Source: a virus. From it: 58,393 nt of DNA. Shown here piece after piece: positions 35,596-42,799 of the stretch. Position 1 is the first letter of the stretch. Each line of letters opens with the position of its first letter. The notes below the pieces were generated by a model. That model worked only from the letters and a program-made list of their open reading frames with translations. It had not been told where the DNA came from and ran no database searches. The stretch covers positions 1 to 58,393 of IMG/VR virus record IMGVR_UViG_3300036770_008714; one strand, given 5' to 3'. A program made the position numbers and the translations under genes.

Positions 35596-35778
35596 TTAGC
35601 GCCCCCCCCACACGTGGCTCTTGCAAACCGGGCAGAGCACGTACCATTGCCCGTTTCCGTGCGGGTACAGGTCCCACAGCACCTCTGAGTGCTTAAATTC
35701 CAACTCGCTCTTGCATTGGTTGCAGGTCTCGCGGTGGATCTTGTCTTGCGGCAGTTCGCCGCGTTTGATGACTTTCAT
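35596..35778 (-). CDS. Zinc-ribbon small protein, 60 aa
   Basis: CNQC (residues ~19-22) and CPVC (~49-52) form a two-knuckle zinc ribbon around HSEVLWDLYPHGNGQWYVL. Starts MKVIKRGELPQDKIHRETC. It ends immediately before the membrane-protein gene. Probably a nucleic-acid or protein adaptor; no family name is assigned. Confidence 0.65.
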   Translation of the reverse strand: MKVIKRGELPQDKIHRETCNQCKSELEFKHSEVLWDLYPHGNGQWYVLCPVCKSHVWGGR

Positions 35779-36116
35779 ACGGCCACCTCTTCGCGGCTGG
35801 GCACTGGGAGCCAGGACAGGCTCTCGTCTTGGGCGTCGTCGCCTGGGTCGCGGATAGGGCGAAGAATTGCATCTTCAATGACTCGCCGCTCGACGTTTAC
35901 GATTTGCCCATCAAGCAACCCCATTGCTGGCAAATTACCACCTCCAGCAGCACGGCACACCCAAGAGGCATAACCTGTAACGAATCTAAGTCCATCAATG
36001 CACTCAATGCCAGACGCAAACCTTTCAACAACCACAAACCGACCAGCAAGTCCAGGCGTTTGCACCCCGGAATTCACAACGTATGCAAGATCCCCAGGCT
36101 TACAGTTGAGCTTCAT
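35775..36116 (-). CDS. Hypothetical protein, 113 aa
   Basis: Starts MKLNCKPGDLAYVVNSGVQT, GLAGRFVVVERFASGIECID: a beta-barrel-like N-terminal part seen in many small phage proteins that begin CKPGDLA. The C-terminal end (AILRPIRDPGDDAQDESLSW) is acidic. It overlaps the zinc-ribbon gene by 4 bp. Confidence 0.7.
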   Translation of the reverse strand: MKLNCKPGDLAYVVNSGVQTPGLAGRFVVVERFASGIECIDGLRFVTGYASWVCRAAGGGNLPAMGLLDGQIVNVERRVIEDAILRPIRDPGDDAQDESLSWLPVPSREEVAV

Positions 36117-36119
36117 GAT

Positions 36120-36374
36120 TCACCCCTTCCTTCCTTGCGGCTCCACCTGCCACTCGGCACGCTTTGCCATTGATCTGATTTCCGCCTCTGGCAAGCCAAG
36201 CGCCACGGCTTGCCCAAGTGCCGAACGACAGCGTTCCGCCTTCTGGCTCGGGCCAAGAGGCAATCGGCGTTGAATAAACTGGATTCGTCTCGCTGCACAG
36301 TGCAAGCACCCCTCTGCAAATAGGCGTGAGTGCTCGGGTGAAGTACGGGCGTCGTTGCAGGCTTCGCATGTCAC
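36120..36374 (-). CDS. Cys-rich small protein, 84 aa
   Basis: MTCEACNDARTSPEHSRLF, then EGCLHCAARRIQFI, giving two CxxC pairs (likely zinc), followed by a helical basic part. A GTG start at 36374 overlaps the stop of the upstream gene (GTGA). The CEAC...GC.xC.AR pattern recurs in small phage proteins. Confidence 0.6.
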   Translation of the reverse strand: MTCEACNDARTSPEHSRLFAEGCLHCAARRIQFIQRRLPLGPSQKAERCRSALGQAVALGLPEAEIRSMAKRAEWQVEPQGRKG

Positions 36375-36607
36375 AAGCCCTCCATCGCACAGCTACGGCG
36401 CGCGTCTTCACGGCTATTCACATGCGGACGCAGGGCGTCTGCGGTCTGGCTGACTTCCTCGTAGGTTCCAATCCCGATCACCAAGTAGTCGTTGGTGCTA
36501 TTCGTGAGGAAAAATGTGCGGCCCTTCTTCACGGTATCCATCAACATTTCAATGTGGAAACAGTTTGATTTCTTGCTCCAAAGGAGCGCGTAGGTTTCGG
36601 GCTGCAT
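36371..36607 (-). CDS. Hypothetical protein, 78 aa
   Basis: MQPETYALLWSKKSNCFHIE..., then TFFLTNSTNDYLVIGIGTYE. Very strong ribosome site (GAGGAGG) 6 nt before ATG 36607, which overlaps the helicase stop (TGATG). The role is unknown; it resembles short phage proteins that follow replication genes. Confidence 0.65.
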   Translation of the reverse strand: MQPETYALLWSKKSNCFHIEMLMDTVKKGRTFFLTNSTNDYLVIGIGTYEEVSQTADALRPHVNSREDARRSCAMEGL

Positions 36608-37980
36608 CAAACCTCCTCGGTGTATGAATTGGTGCGCCCCATTTGCTTCGTGGGTGGCGCGAGCGATTCGGTGGATTCGGTCCAGCGCTGGTGCGGCCCT
36701 TCGAAGTGCAGGGCAAACTCACCAACCCGGCCTTGACGGTTCTTTGGAACCGCGCAGCCGATCGTGTTGGCGAACTGGCCCACCTTGTGGCGCCACAGCA
36801 TCAGGACAACATCGGCGTCTTCTTCGATCGCGCCGGATTCCTTGAGGTCCGACAGCACAGGACGCCCTCCGGTCCGCTTCTCAACTTCGCGGTTCAGCTG
36901 GGACAGGGTCACGATCGAGATGTCCAGCTGCTTCGCCAATGCCTTGAGCCCCCGGCTGATTTCCTCGATCTGGTGGTGGCGGCTTTCCGAAGCCTTGCCG
37001 CTTGAGCACAGCTGCAGGTAGTCGATCGCCAACAGCTTGAGGTTGTGTTTGCGCTTGAGCGATCGCGCGCGCGAGACGATGTCTCCCAAGCTCAGGGCGG
37101 GTTGTTCGTCAAAGAACAGGGGCAGCGCGCGCATGGACTCGATCGCTTCGTTCACGCGGCTCCATTCGCCGCTGTCCAGCTTGCCGTTGCCGATGGCGTC
37201 CAGACGGATGCGGCCCAAGTTCGCCACAGTGCGATCGGTCAGCTCTGCACAGCACATTTCCATGCTGAACATCGCGGCGGTATGGCCCTGTTGCGCCACG
37301 TTCAGGCACAGCTGCTGGGCCAGAGATGACTTGCCCACAGAAGGACGCGCCGCGACGATGATTTGCTTTCCGCCCTTGAGCCCGCCGCCCAGCATGTGAT
37401 CCAGAGTGGGGATCTGCGTGGGGATGCCGGGTTGCACCTTGCCGTCTGCGATGTCTTGCAGGCGGTCGATGAACCCCGTCACGAACGTGTCAACGCACTT
37501 CGGCTCCGACTTGGCAGCTGGCTGGGAAACCTTCTCCAGAGTCGTTTGCGCGGTGGCGATCCGATCCTCCACGGTCATCGTTTCGTCTGCCGCGATGCCT
37601 TTGATCTCACCGGCAGCGCGCTGCAGAGACCGGGATGCGGCTTTCTCCGCGACGATCTCAGCATGCTGGCGCAGCACGCGCATACCGACATAGGCCGATG
37701 TGCAACGGTTCAACTCCACCAGGGTTTGGGCCGCATCCTCTTCGGCCCCGCGCAGCGCTTCGTACACGCTGACGAGGTCAACCGTCTTACCGGCCAAAAC
37801 CTGGGACTCGATCGCGGCATAGGCGCTGGCGAACAGGCCCACGGCGAACGAATCGCTTTTCAGCACATCGCCCACGGCGTCGTAAGCCTCAGCGCCAGCG
37901 ACAAGCAGGCCACCAATCACGCCAGCCTCAGCTTCCGGCGACCAGTGCATGAGTTCTTCTGGCAGGTCAAGCATGTTCAT
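36607..37980 (-). CDS. dnaB: Replicative DNA helicase (DnaB family)
   Basis: 457 residues. N-terminal DnaB domain (EAEAGVIGGLLVAGAEAYDA), Walker A ARPSVGKS (residues 211-218, K217), Walker B LLAIDYLQL, and the sensor stretch IVTLSQLNREVEKRTGGRPV then DLKESGAIEEDADVVLMLW. It unwinds DNA at the phage fork. AAGGAGG lies 6 nt before ATG 37980, which fixes the start inside the end of the initiator gene. Confidence 0.95.
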   Translation of the reverse strand: MNMLDLPEELMHWSPEAEAGVIGGLLVAGAEAYDAVGDVLKSDSFAVGLFASAYAAIESQVLAGKTVDLVSVYEALRGAEEDAAQTLVELNRCTSAYVGMRVLRQHAEIVAEKAASRSLQRAAGEIKGIAADETMTVEDRIATAQTTLEKVSQPAAKSEPKCVDTFVTGFIDRLQDIADGKVQPGIPTQIPTLDHMLGGGLKGGKQIIVAARPSVGKSSLAQQLCLNVAQQGHTAAMFSMEMCCAELTDRTVANLGRIRLDAIGNGKLDSGEWSRVNEAIESMRALPLFFDEQPALSLGDIVSRARSLKRKHNLKLLAIDYLQLCSSGKASESRHHQIEEISRGLKALAKQLDISIVTLSQLNREVEKRTGGRPVLSDLKESGAIEEDADVVLMLWRHKVGQFANTIGCAVPKNRQGRVGEFALHFEGPHQRWTESTESLAPPTKQMGRTNSYTEEV

Positions 37981-38875
37981 TTGCAGCCTCCTTTTCAGCG
38001 CGGCGGGCGTCCGCCACTCGTTTTTCTTGCAGCCCTTTGGTCGTCCAGTTCGCAGGGCCTTCTGCGTTGCACGCCCACAGCCCATACCAGGACGACTTCA
38101 CGCAGTTCGCAAAGGTCTCAGGCCAGTCGATGTACTTTTTGGCCTTGCGGGCGCCGGTCGTGTGTTCTTCGCGGAATCGCAGCCAGGCGATCGCGGTCAT
38201 CTCATCGGTGATACCGGCGTCTGCGCAGTAGCGGCGAATGTGGTGGTCGTTCGGGATCGCCTTCACACCGAGCGCTTTGCAGGTGTCGAGGTAGGCGGCC
38301 AGGGTGACGGTTCGGGATTTCTGTTTTTCAGGAACGGGAGAGGTAGCGGGCTCGCCCGCGCTCTTCTCCTGCTCTTGGTCATGATCCTGTTCATGGTCAT
38401 GCTCTTGTTCTTGGCTTCCAAGGGGCTTTGAAGGGGCTTTTAAGGGGCTTTCCTTGGCTTCCTCAACAGGTAGATGAAACGCTACAGAATAGATAGCTGC
38501 AAACGCTGATTTCAAATGCGCTGGCCCAATGTTTGACCACTCACGTTCGACACCCTTCACACGGTTGTCACCGGGCTTCAGAGACTCGGCCACTTGATAT
38601 GCCGCCATGCGATGCACAAAGACGGTCTCCGAAGCCTCGTCGTAGGTGCAATACCCGGCTTCGATGAGGCTTTGAAGGGCCTTTGAAGCCCCTTCCATGC
38701 CCAGCCCGGTTTCGTGTGCCATGTACAAAACAGGGCAATGAAATACGCCGATCATGTTGGCGTGCGGGCAGGTCATCAGATACAGCGCCAGGACCTGAGC
38801 AGGGGCGTTCCCGCGCAGTGCCTTGCCTGTCTCCCCAATCCAGAACTTGGGGGAAACGACGCCGTAATCGCGCAT
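37967..38875 (-). CDS. Replication initiator/helicase-loader (O-like) protein
   Basis: 302 residues. The N-terminal ~110 residues (GVVSPKFWIGETGKALRGNA, ALYLMTCPHANMIGVFHCP, ALQSLIEAGYCTYDEASETV) have the winged-helix form of phage replication O/DnaD-type initiators. A low-complexity linker (QEQEHDHEQDHDQEQEK) leads to a C-terminal domain (AYLDTCKALGVKAIPNDHHI, YGLWACNAEGPANW). It lies directly before the DnaB helicase and contains the candidate origin iterons within its reading frame, as lambda O does. Confidence 0.8.
   Translation of the reverse strand: MRDYGVVSPKFWIGETGKALRGNAPAQVLALYLMTCPHANMIGVFHCPVLYMAHETGLGMEGASKALQSLIEAGYCTYDEASETVFVHRMAAYQVAESLKPGDNRVKGVEREWSNIGPAHLKSAFAAIYSVAFHLPVEEAKESPLKAPSKPLGSQEQEHDHEQDHDQEQEKSAGEPATSPVPEKQKSRTVTLAAYLDTCKALGVKAIPNDHHIRRYCADAGITDEMTAIAWLRFREEHTTGARKAKKYIDWPETFANCVKSSWYGLWACNAEGPANWTTKGLQEKRVADARRAEKEAANEHA
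38410..38462. repeat. Iterons, candidate replication origin
   Basis: AAGGGGCTTT occurs three times at 38420, 38431 and 38442, an exact 11-bp period (one helical turn). CTTGGCTTCC repeats on each side (38410-38419 and 38453-38462). A related copy (AAGGGCCTTT at 38675) and an inverted copy (AAGCCCCTT at 38686) lie 230 bp away. The sequence to the right (38463-38520) is less GC-rich. Location within the initiator gene matches lambda-type origins. Confidence 0.65.
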
Positions 38876-39069
38876 CAGTGGCTCGCTTCCAAGGCTGCGA
38901 ACTTGGCACCTTGGCGGGCCAGGGTCTGTGCCTTCTGTTCGTCCATGGCTCTGCGGGCGGCATCACGGTCGCCAAGGGCCATTGCGATTTCCAGGTCAAC
39001 ACCAGCCAGCTTTGCAGCCAGCTCGCGGCGCTTGTCAATCAGCTGGGCGAGTTTGTTGTCGGTGCTCAT
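38875..39069 (-). CDS. Small coiled-coil protein, 64 aa
   Basis: MSTDNKLAQLIDKRRELAAK, VDLEIAMALGDRDAARRAMD: a heptad-rich helix along most of its length. It overlaps the initiator start by 1 bp and the preceding gene by 4 bp. It may be a replication accessory; no family is recognised. Confidence 0.65.
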   Translation of the reverse strand: MSTDNKLAQLIDKRRELAAKLAGVDLEIAMALGDRDAARRAMDEQKAQTLARQGAKFAALEASH

Positions 39070-39224
39070 GCCGAAGTCCCCCGCTTGATCGCGTCATTGC
39101 GATCCAGAGCGCGGATAGGGCCGTCCATGGGTGCGCGGCTGGTGTTGGTCTTGCGTGGACGGACTGCGGGGATGTCGAGGTCTTTGCCGCGTGGGCGGGC
39201 CAGGGTGAATGCGTTGGCTTCCAT
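39066..39224 (-). CDS. Small basic protein, 52 aa
   Basis: MEANAFTLARPRGKDLDIPA, VRPRKTNTSRAPMDGPIRAL; Arg/Pro-rich, probably partly disordered, perhaps nucleic-acid binding. The strong ribosome site GGAGGTGG lies 4 nt before ATG 39224, and overlaps at both ends tie it into the early operon. Confidence 0.6.
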   Translation of the reverse strand: MEANAFTLARPRGKDLDIPAVRPRKTNTSRAPMDGPIRALDRNDAIKRGTSA

Positions 39225-39406
39225 CACGCCACCTCCAGCACACGTTCAACGTGCATCTGAGCCTCGCGCTCGCGGTAGGCGGTATTGAAGGTGTCCCACT
39301 CAGCGGAGCCCACGCAATAGTCGTTGGCTTCGCGCAGTGGGATGTGATGCTCTGCGGCCTCGCGGGCCATGGCCTTGATGTCGGCGGGTGTCAGGGGGCG
39401 GATCAT
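39224..39406 (-). CDS. Small protein, 60 aa
   Basis: MIRPLTPADIKAMAREAAEH, HIPLREANDYCVGSAEWDTF: helical, soluble. Its stop overlaps the next start (TGATG) and its start overlaps the CII-like gene end by 4 bp. The role is unknown. Confidence 0.65.
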   Translation of the reverse strand: MIRPLTPADIKAMAREAAEHHIPLREANDYCVGSAEWDTFNTAYREREAQMHVERVLEVA

Positions 39407-39777
39407 TGCGACAGGCCCTCCATCTCACGCATCATCTCGGCCATCTTTGCGCGCATGGCCTGCAGCTTCTTGCCGTTGTCGTTGCGCGCATCTGCAGCCA
39501 GGAAACGCTCAATCAGGTACATGACCGGTGCGGTGTCGCCGGTCTTCTCGATGTACTTCTCCAAGCTGTCCACGCTGAAATTGCGGCTGGAGTCTTCGGA
39601 CAACTGCACCGACAGATTGCTTGGCGCTTGGTCCAAGTCGATGGCCACGCGCTTGAGACCACGCTGGTACACGCCGGTAGCAATGCACTCGCGCAACGAA
39701 CCGTAGCGGTCTGCAAGGCCCGGTTCAAAGTTCAGTGTGAGCTGGTCTTTGGAGGCGCTGATAACGCTTGATGACAT
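39403..39777 (-). CDS. CII-like phage regulator, 124 aa
   Basis: The stretch YGSLRECIATGVYQRGLKRV, then AIDLDQAPSNLSVQLSED, SVDSLEKYIEKTGDTAPVMY matches phage regulatory proteins of the CII/CP76 (YmfL-like) type as I remember them: an HTH with a tetramer-forming helix. It probably activates a lysogeny or replication promoter. It is the first gene after the terminator at 39845-39871, so its transcription may need readthrough. Confidence 0.7.
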   Translation of the reverse strand: MSSSVISASKDQLTLNFEPGLADRYGSLRECIATGVYQRGLKRVAIDLDQAPSNLSVQLSEDSSRNFSVDSLEKYIEKTGDTAPVMYLIERFLAADARNDNGKKLQAMRAKMAEMMREMEGLSQ

Positions 39778-39844
39778 GTCTTATCTCCGGGTATCACTGG
39801 TTATCAATGGCAGGCCAAACAATTGGCGCCATGAACACGAATAG

Positions 39845-39871
39845 AAAAACGCCCAGACCCGTAGGCCTGAG
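39845..39871 (-). terminator. Intrinsic terminator between the Cro-like operon head and the CII-like gene
   Basis: Read leftward, CTCAGGCC pairs with GGTCTGGG (8 bp with two GU) around a TACG tetraloop, followed by CGTTTTT. It would limit transcription of the replication genes unless antiterminated. Confidence 0.6.
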
Positions 39872-39920
39872 CAAAGGCCGCTGCGAAGCGACTGAGGAGG
39901 GAATTGGTGCGGGCCATGGG

Positions 39921-40097
39921 CTAGGCGCCTTTGCCGAGAAGCGAAATCACCCAGCACAAGAGGGCGATGCCGAAAACCAGATCAATGGCGACTTGGCCGG
40001 GAGTGCGTGCGGGAATTCGCCCAGAGGTGAGCCAAATGATTCGGCCGATGTTTTCCAACACCAGCAGTCCGAACATGACCCAGAGAAAGGTGGTCAT
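39921..40097 (-). CDS. Small two-segment membrane protein, 58 aa
   Basis: MTTFLWVMFGLLVLENIGRI is segment 1; PGQVAIDLVFGIALLCWVIS is segment 2. AGGAGG lies 8 nt before ATG 40097, and the ATG directly follows the Cro-like stop. It is the second gene of the lytic operon; an early membrane effector (exclusion or host takeover) is possible. Confidence 0.7.
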   Translation of the reverse strand: MTTFLWVMFGLLVLENIGRIIWLTSGRIPARTPGQVAIDLVFGIALLCWVISLLGKGA

Positions 40098-40343
40098 TTA
40101 CACGGCCTCCTGCTGCTTTGCCTTGCGGTCAAGGTCGATCTCTCCGCGATCAACAGCAGCAAAGAAGTCCAGCAACGGCTGAATGGTCCCGATGCGCGGG
40201 TTCTCGCGGCTGCCGTAGACGAACTTCCGGATGAAGCTCAAAGCAACCCCGGTGTGATCCGCAATGGCCTCAAATCGCGAAGCCCCGGCCTCGCGAAGAC
40301 GGCGCTTCAAGTGATCTGCAATGGGTTCAATGGTGTTAGTCAT
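40098..40343 (-). CDS. Cro-like DNA-binding protein, 81 aa
   Basis: MTNTIEPIADHLKRRLREAG, FEAIADHTGVALSFIRKFVY: an HTH with the scanning-helix pattern of lambda-type repressors, followed by IQPLLDFFAAVDRGEIDLD and a Lys/Gln tail. It is transcribed leftward as first gene of the lytic operon, divergent from the CI-like gene, with two operators in between. This is the usual Cro position. Confidence 0.75.
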   Translation of the reverse strand: MTNTIEPIADHLKRRLREAGASRFEAIADHTGVALSFIRKFVYGSRENPRIGTIQPLLDFFAAVDRGEIDLDRKAKQQEAV

Positions 40344-40353
40344 GGCTCTTAAT

Positions 40354-40390
40354 ACCGATTTCGGTTTGAGTGTGCCATACCGTTTACGGT
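40354..40390. promoter_or_regulatory. Operators O1 and O2 between the divergent Cro-like and repressor genes
   Basis: ACCGATTTCGGT (40354-40365) and ACCGTTTACGGT (40379-40390) are two 12-bp palindromes 25 bp apart, both followed by TTG. A leftward promoter TTGTCA (40397-40392) with CACACT (40374-40369), 17 bp spacing, overlaps O2, giving a start near 40362 for the Cro-like gene. Confidence 0.75.
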
Positions 40391-40413
40391 TTGACAAGCA
40401 GAACAATGTCCGC

Positions 40414-40881
40414 ATGACCAAAAAAGAGCTGCCCGAGCCTGAGAGGCGCAACGACGCGCTGGCTTGGCACTTCAAGCGCATCGCTGGAGAGCGTGGCATT
40501 GAGACGCTGCGACTCCAGATGAAGGAAGCTGGTTACGACATTGGCGCCGGTACGCTGTGGCGCCTTTCGCGTGGCGACGAAGGGGTGAGGGCCGCCTCCA
40601 TCAAAAAACTGGCCGCTTACGCAGGGCGCGAGCCGGATGAGCTTTTGCGGATGCCCGGCCCAACAAAGAGGGGGGCCGCGTCTCCAGGCCCCACCCCACC
40701 AGGTCAGCGCTTCGACTCAGTGACAGAGGACGAGCACAACATGCTGATGCTGTTCCGGGGAATGTCAGACGATGACCGCGCCGAACTCACGGCAGAGATG
40801 GGCAAGCGGGCGGCCAAGTGGGCAGAGCTAGTGCAGAAAGTCCTGGCGCAAACCAGAACTGTCAAGAACGGCAACGATTGA
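40414..40881 (+). CDS. CI-like repressor (XRE-type HTH), 155 aa
   Basis: MTKKELPEPERRNDALAWHF; HTH-like core LAWHFKRIAGERGIETLRLQ and GAGTLWRLSRGDEGVRAASI; then AYAGREPDELLRMPG and a C-terminal helical part (SVTEDEHNMLMLFRGMSDDD). There is no LexA-type protease domain, so release may depend on the antirepressor rather than self-cleavage. ATG 40414 is chosen; the frame open from 40321 would run across the operators. It probably binds the ACCG-N4-CGGT palindromes. Confidence 0.75.
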   Translation: MTKKELPEPERRNDALAWHFKRIAGERGIETLRLQMKEAGYDIGAGTLWRLSRGDEGVRAASIKKLAAYAGREPDELLRMPGPTKRGAASPGPTPPGQRFDSVTEDEHNMLMLFRGMSDDDRAELTAEMGKRAAKWAELVQKVLAQTRTVKNGND

Positions 40882-40932
40882 CCCGGCACAGTGCTGGGCA
40901 AGTGGGAAGACGGATAAGCCGAAAGGAGCCCC

Positions 40933-41133
40933 ATGAACTACGCCACCGAAATCGAAGCCCTGCGCATAGTCTTGGAGACTGTGATGGATGGGCACCCAGA
41001 CCCAGACCTGGCCGTGGCCCAGGTGGATGCACTGATTACAGAGATGCGCCAAAACGCCGCTGGGAGCCTTCAACTCCAGACGGCCGACCCGCTGCGCGTC
41101 GCAGTGGAGAACATCAGAGCGACGCTGGTTTGA
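40933..41133 (+). CDS. Small protein co-directional with the repressor, 66 aa
   Basis: MNYATEIEALRIVLETVMDG, LAVAQVDALITEMRQNAAGS; mostly helical and acidic. Ribosome site AAAGGAG precedes ATG 40933. It lies 51 bp after the repressor stop with no terminator in between, so it is probably expressed in the lysogen. Confidence 0.65.
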   Translation: MNYATEIEALRIVLETVMDGHPDPDLAVAQVDALITEMRQNAAGSLQLQTADPLRVAVENIRATLV

Positions 41134-41182
41134 AGCTGGTGGATGTGAGGGAATGCCGGGAAGACCGGCTGAAAGGACCAAA

Positions 41183-41488
41183 ATGAAAGTTGTTTCGGTA
41201 AACCGGGAAAAGACCGTTGGCTTCAAGCAAATCGCGTTCAACGTCGATCAGGAACTATCGCCGGAGTTCGTTTCTAAGATCTCCTACGGCAGTTTGAAAA
41301 TCACCGGCTCAGGAACGGTGCTCATCGTCCAGTTGCCAGCGGATGCAGACACTCCATTCAGCGCCGCATCCGTGAGCACGCTCAACCAGAAGCTAAGCGA
41401 TGCTCAGGACGCCATAGACGAAGCCGCCGCGAAGCGCGAAAAAATGCTGCAAGCAATAGCGAACAATGTCGGTCTACCCCTGGCCTGA
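41183..41488 (+). CDS. Hypothetical protein expressed with the repressor, 101 aa
   Basis: Starts MKVVSVNREKTVGFKQIAFN, has a beta-rich N-terminal half (FVSKISYGSLKITGSGTVLI) and a helical C-terminal half (LNQKLSDAQDAIDEAAAKRE). GAAAGGA lies before ATG 41183; the ATG at 41153 has no ribosome site. It ends 15 bp into the convergent gene. A lysogenic-conversion or exclusion role is possible only by position. Confidence 0.65.
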   Translation: MKVVSVNREKTVGFKQIAFNVDQELSPEFVSKISYGSLKITGSGTVLIVQLPADADTPFSAASVSTLNQKLSDAQDAIDEAAAKREKMLQAIANNVGLPLA

Positions 41489-41836
41489 CTCACGACGCAC
41501 CAGCCAGTTTGGATGCGGATTCTGAAGTGCCGCATATGCAATCAGCACCTGTGAGAGCTTGAGCGCAGCGTCCGCGCTCAGCTTGCACGGTGAATTGCCA
41601 AGGTCGAAATCCAAGCCGTCATCTGATGCTACGGTCCGGCTAGTGTCCCGCCTCACGTATGCCGTAAGGCGATCACCATTCGACAGGTCGACGAATGCTG
41701 GCGCCAGCGAGGCCACTTGGTCCAACACAAATCGCCGAACGATGGCAGACGAGATGTGAACCGTATTCTGGCCGTCTGACACTTCGTAAGTGTCGCCGTG
41801 CGACCCTGGTAGCAAGTCAATCCGCGCTTCACTCAT
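41474..41836 (-). CDS. Lone minus-strand gene in the immunity region, 120 aa
   Basis: MSEARIDLLPGSHGDTYEVS, then QNTVHISSAIVRRFVLDQVA, VDLSNGDRLTAYVRRDTSRT and ALKLSQVLIAYAALQNPHPN. Not recognised. AAAGG lies 8 nt before ATG 41836; the open frame to 42058 crosses the promoter and operators and is rejected. A strong leftward promoter (TTGCGC-16-TAAAAT) 100 bp upstream is overlapped by operator O3, so the gene should be repressed in the lysogen and expressed early on induction. Confidence 0.6.
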   Translation of the reverse strand: MSEARIDLLPGSHGDTYEVSDGQNTVHISSAIVRRFVLDQVASLAPAFVDLSNGDRLTAYVRRDTSRTVASDDGLDFDLGNSPCKLSADAALKLSQVLIAYAALQNPHPNWLVRRESGQG

Positions 41837-41848
41837 ACCAAACCTTTC

Positions 41849-41872
41849 AACCGCCCACTGAGGCGGTTTTTT
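41849..41872 (+). terminator. Intrinsic terminator of the repressor transcript
   Basis: AACCGCC (41849-41855) pairs with GGCGGTT (41862-41868), T-run 41867-41872. It would end the rightward transcript of the repressor and its two followers; read leftward it is a hairpin in the leader of the 120-aa gene. Confidence 0.75.
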
Positions 41873-41937
41873 GTTGCCCGCCCGGATTGGGCGCAATTCC
41901 CGTTGGACTACGTATGCATGTACGTATTCGGAGTTGT

Positions 41938-41986
41938 ATTTTACATACCGATTTCGGTTGCGCAAACATACCGTTATCGGTACAGT
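41938..41986. promoter_or_regulatory. Divergent promoters with shared -35 box, and operators O3 and O4
   Basis: The palindromic TTGCGCAA gives rightward TTGCGC (41958-41963)-17-TACAGT (41981-41986) and leftward TTGCGC (41965-41960)-16-TAAAAT (41943-41938). Operators ACCGATTTCGGT (41947-41958) and ACCGTTATCGGT (41970-41981) each sit in one spacer. O3 is identical to O1. Rightward transcription starts near 41993 and drives the right arm. Confidence 0.75.
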
Positions 41987-41992
41987 AACACC

Positions 41993-42346
41993 CATCGACG
42001 CAAACAAAGCGGCGACAGGGTGCCAAGTGATCGAGCCGCGCACCGACACGCAGACCAACGCAGGTGCCGGGTGAACCGGTGTGTAGGGGATGTGAGTCCG
42101 GGGATCGTAGGCGTGGGCCTAGACGATGGAATCAACTCAGTAGGCCCCCTTGGCCTCTAAAGCCTCGATGCACATAGACGCTTTCAACGTCGCGCGCTGG
42201 GTGCCGTATCCAGCGAAATCAAAAAGATCGGGCGCTGTTCTGGGCGCGCCAAGTGCAGATGAGGTAGGCCCCGCCAAGAGCAGGAAGGGGCCAACACCAA
42301 AGCGTCTTGATGGTCAGGACGCTTCGATGTTCAACAGGAGAGAAAT
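41993..42346 (+). other. Long leader of the right-arm transcript, no convincing gene
   Basis: About 350 bases between the rightward start and the first convincing gene. It contains hairpins GGCCCC/GGGGCC (around 42269-42291) and AAGCGTC/GACGCTT (42299-42323), neither with a T-run. An ATG frame at 42168-42350 runs into the next start but lacks a ribosome site. The leader could carry an antitermination signal for the many downstream terminators. Confidence 0.5.
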
Positions 42347-42727
42347 ATGAAAGAAACCATTGACCAAGCGTTGAGCGATCTGTCCATGAAACGCGAGTTG
42401 ATAAAGAAAGAACTGCTTGAAAAGCAAGCTCAACAAGCAAATGCGCACCACCGATACATCGCCTTCGGGGAAAGCGTCTCGCTGGAACAAAGGCTTGCAC
42501 TCCAAGCTGAAATTGCGGCGCTTGAGTCGGATCGACAAAGTACAAAAGTGAGGCTGCTTGAAATGAAGCAGCAAGCCAAAGATGTGCGGATGCGCGGGTT
42601 TAAAAGTGCAATTGAAGAAAAACTGAAAGCCATCGGCATGGGTCACTTGATCGACGAGGCCTTAGCAGAAGCGCATGAAGAAATGCTCAAACAAGGCATG
42701 GGTGATGCCTACAAGCTGAGCCTTTAA
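42347..42727 (+). CDS. Coiled-coil protein, 126 aa, first gene of the right arm
   Basis: MKETIDQALSDLSMKRELIK, LLEKQAQQANAHHRYIAFGE, LQAEIAALESDRQSTKVRLL, EEMLKQGMGDAYKLSL: heptad-rich helices with few breaks. Ribosome site AGGAG precedes ATG 42347. The role is unknown; as first gene behind the repressed promoter it may be an early effector. Confidence 0.7.
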   Translation: MKETIDQALSDLSMKRELIKKELLEKQAQQANAHHRYIAFGESVSLEQRLALQAEIAALESDRQSTKVRLLEMKQQAKDVRMRGFKSAIEEKLKAIGMGHLIDEALAEAHEEMLKQGMGDAYKLSL

Positions 42728-42765
42728 GCGAGGCAACCCGCCCTGGCCTGCCACGCGGGCCAAAC

Positions 42766-42799
42766 CCAAAGCCGCTTCACAGAGGCTGCTTTGGATTTT
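42766..42799 (+). terminator. Terminator-like hairpin
   Basis: CCAAAGC (42766-42772) pairs with GCTTTGG (42788-42794), followed by ATTTTC; an inner GCC/GGC pairing extends it. It lies 5 bp before the ribosome-site region of the next gene. Confidence 0.5.

Noticed and set aside
42168-42350. Possible 60-aa gene overlapping the start of the coiled-coil gene
   Set aside because: The frame runs into the next start as coupled genes do, but there is no ribosome site and the composition is unremarkable; kept as leader.
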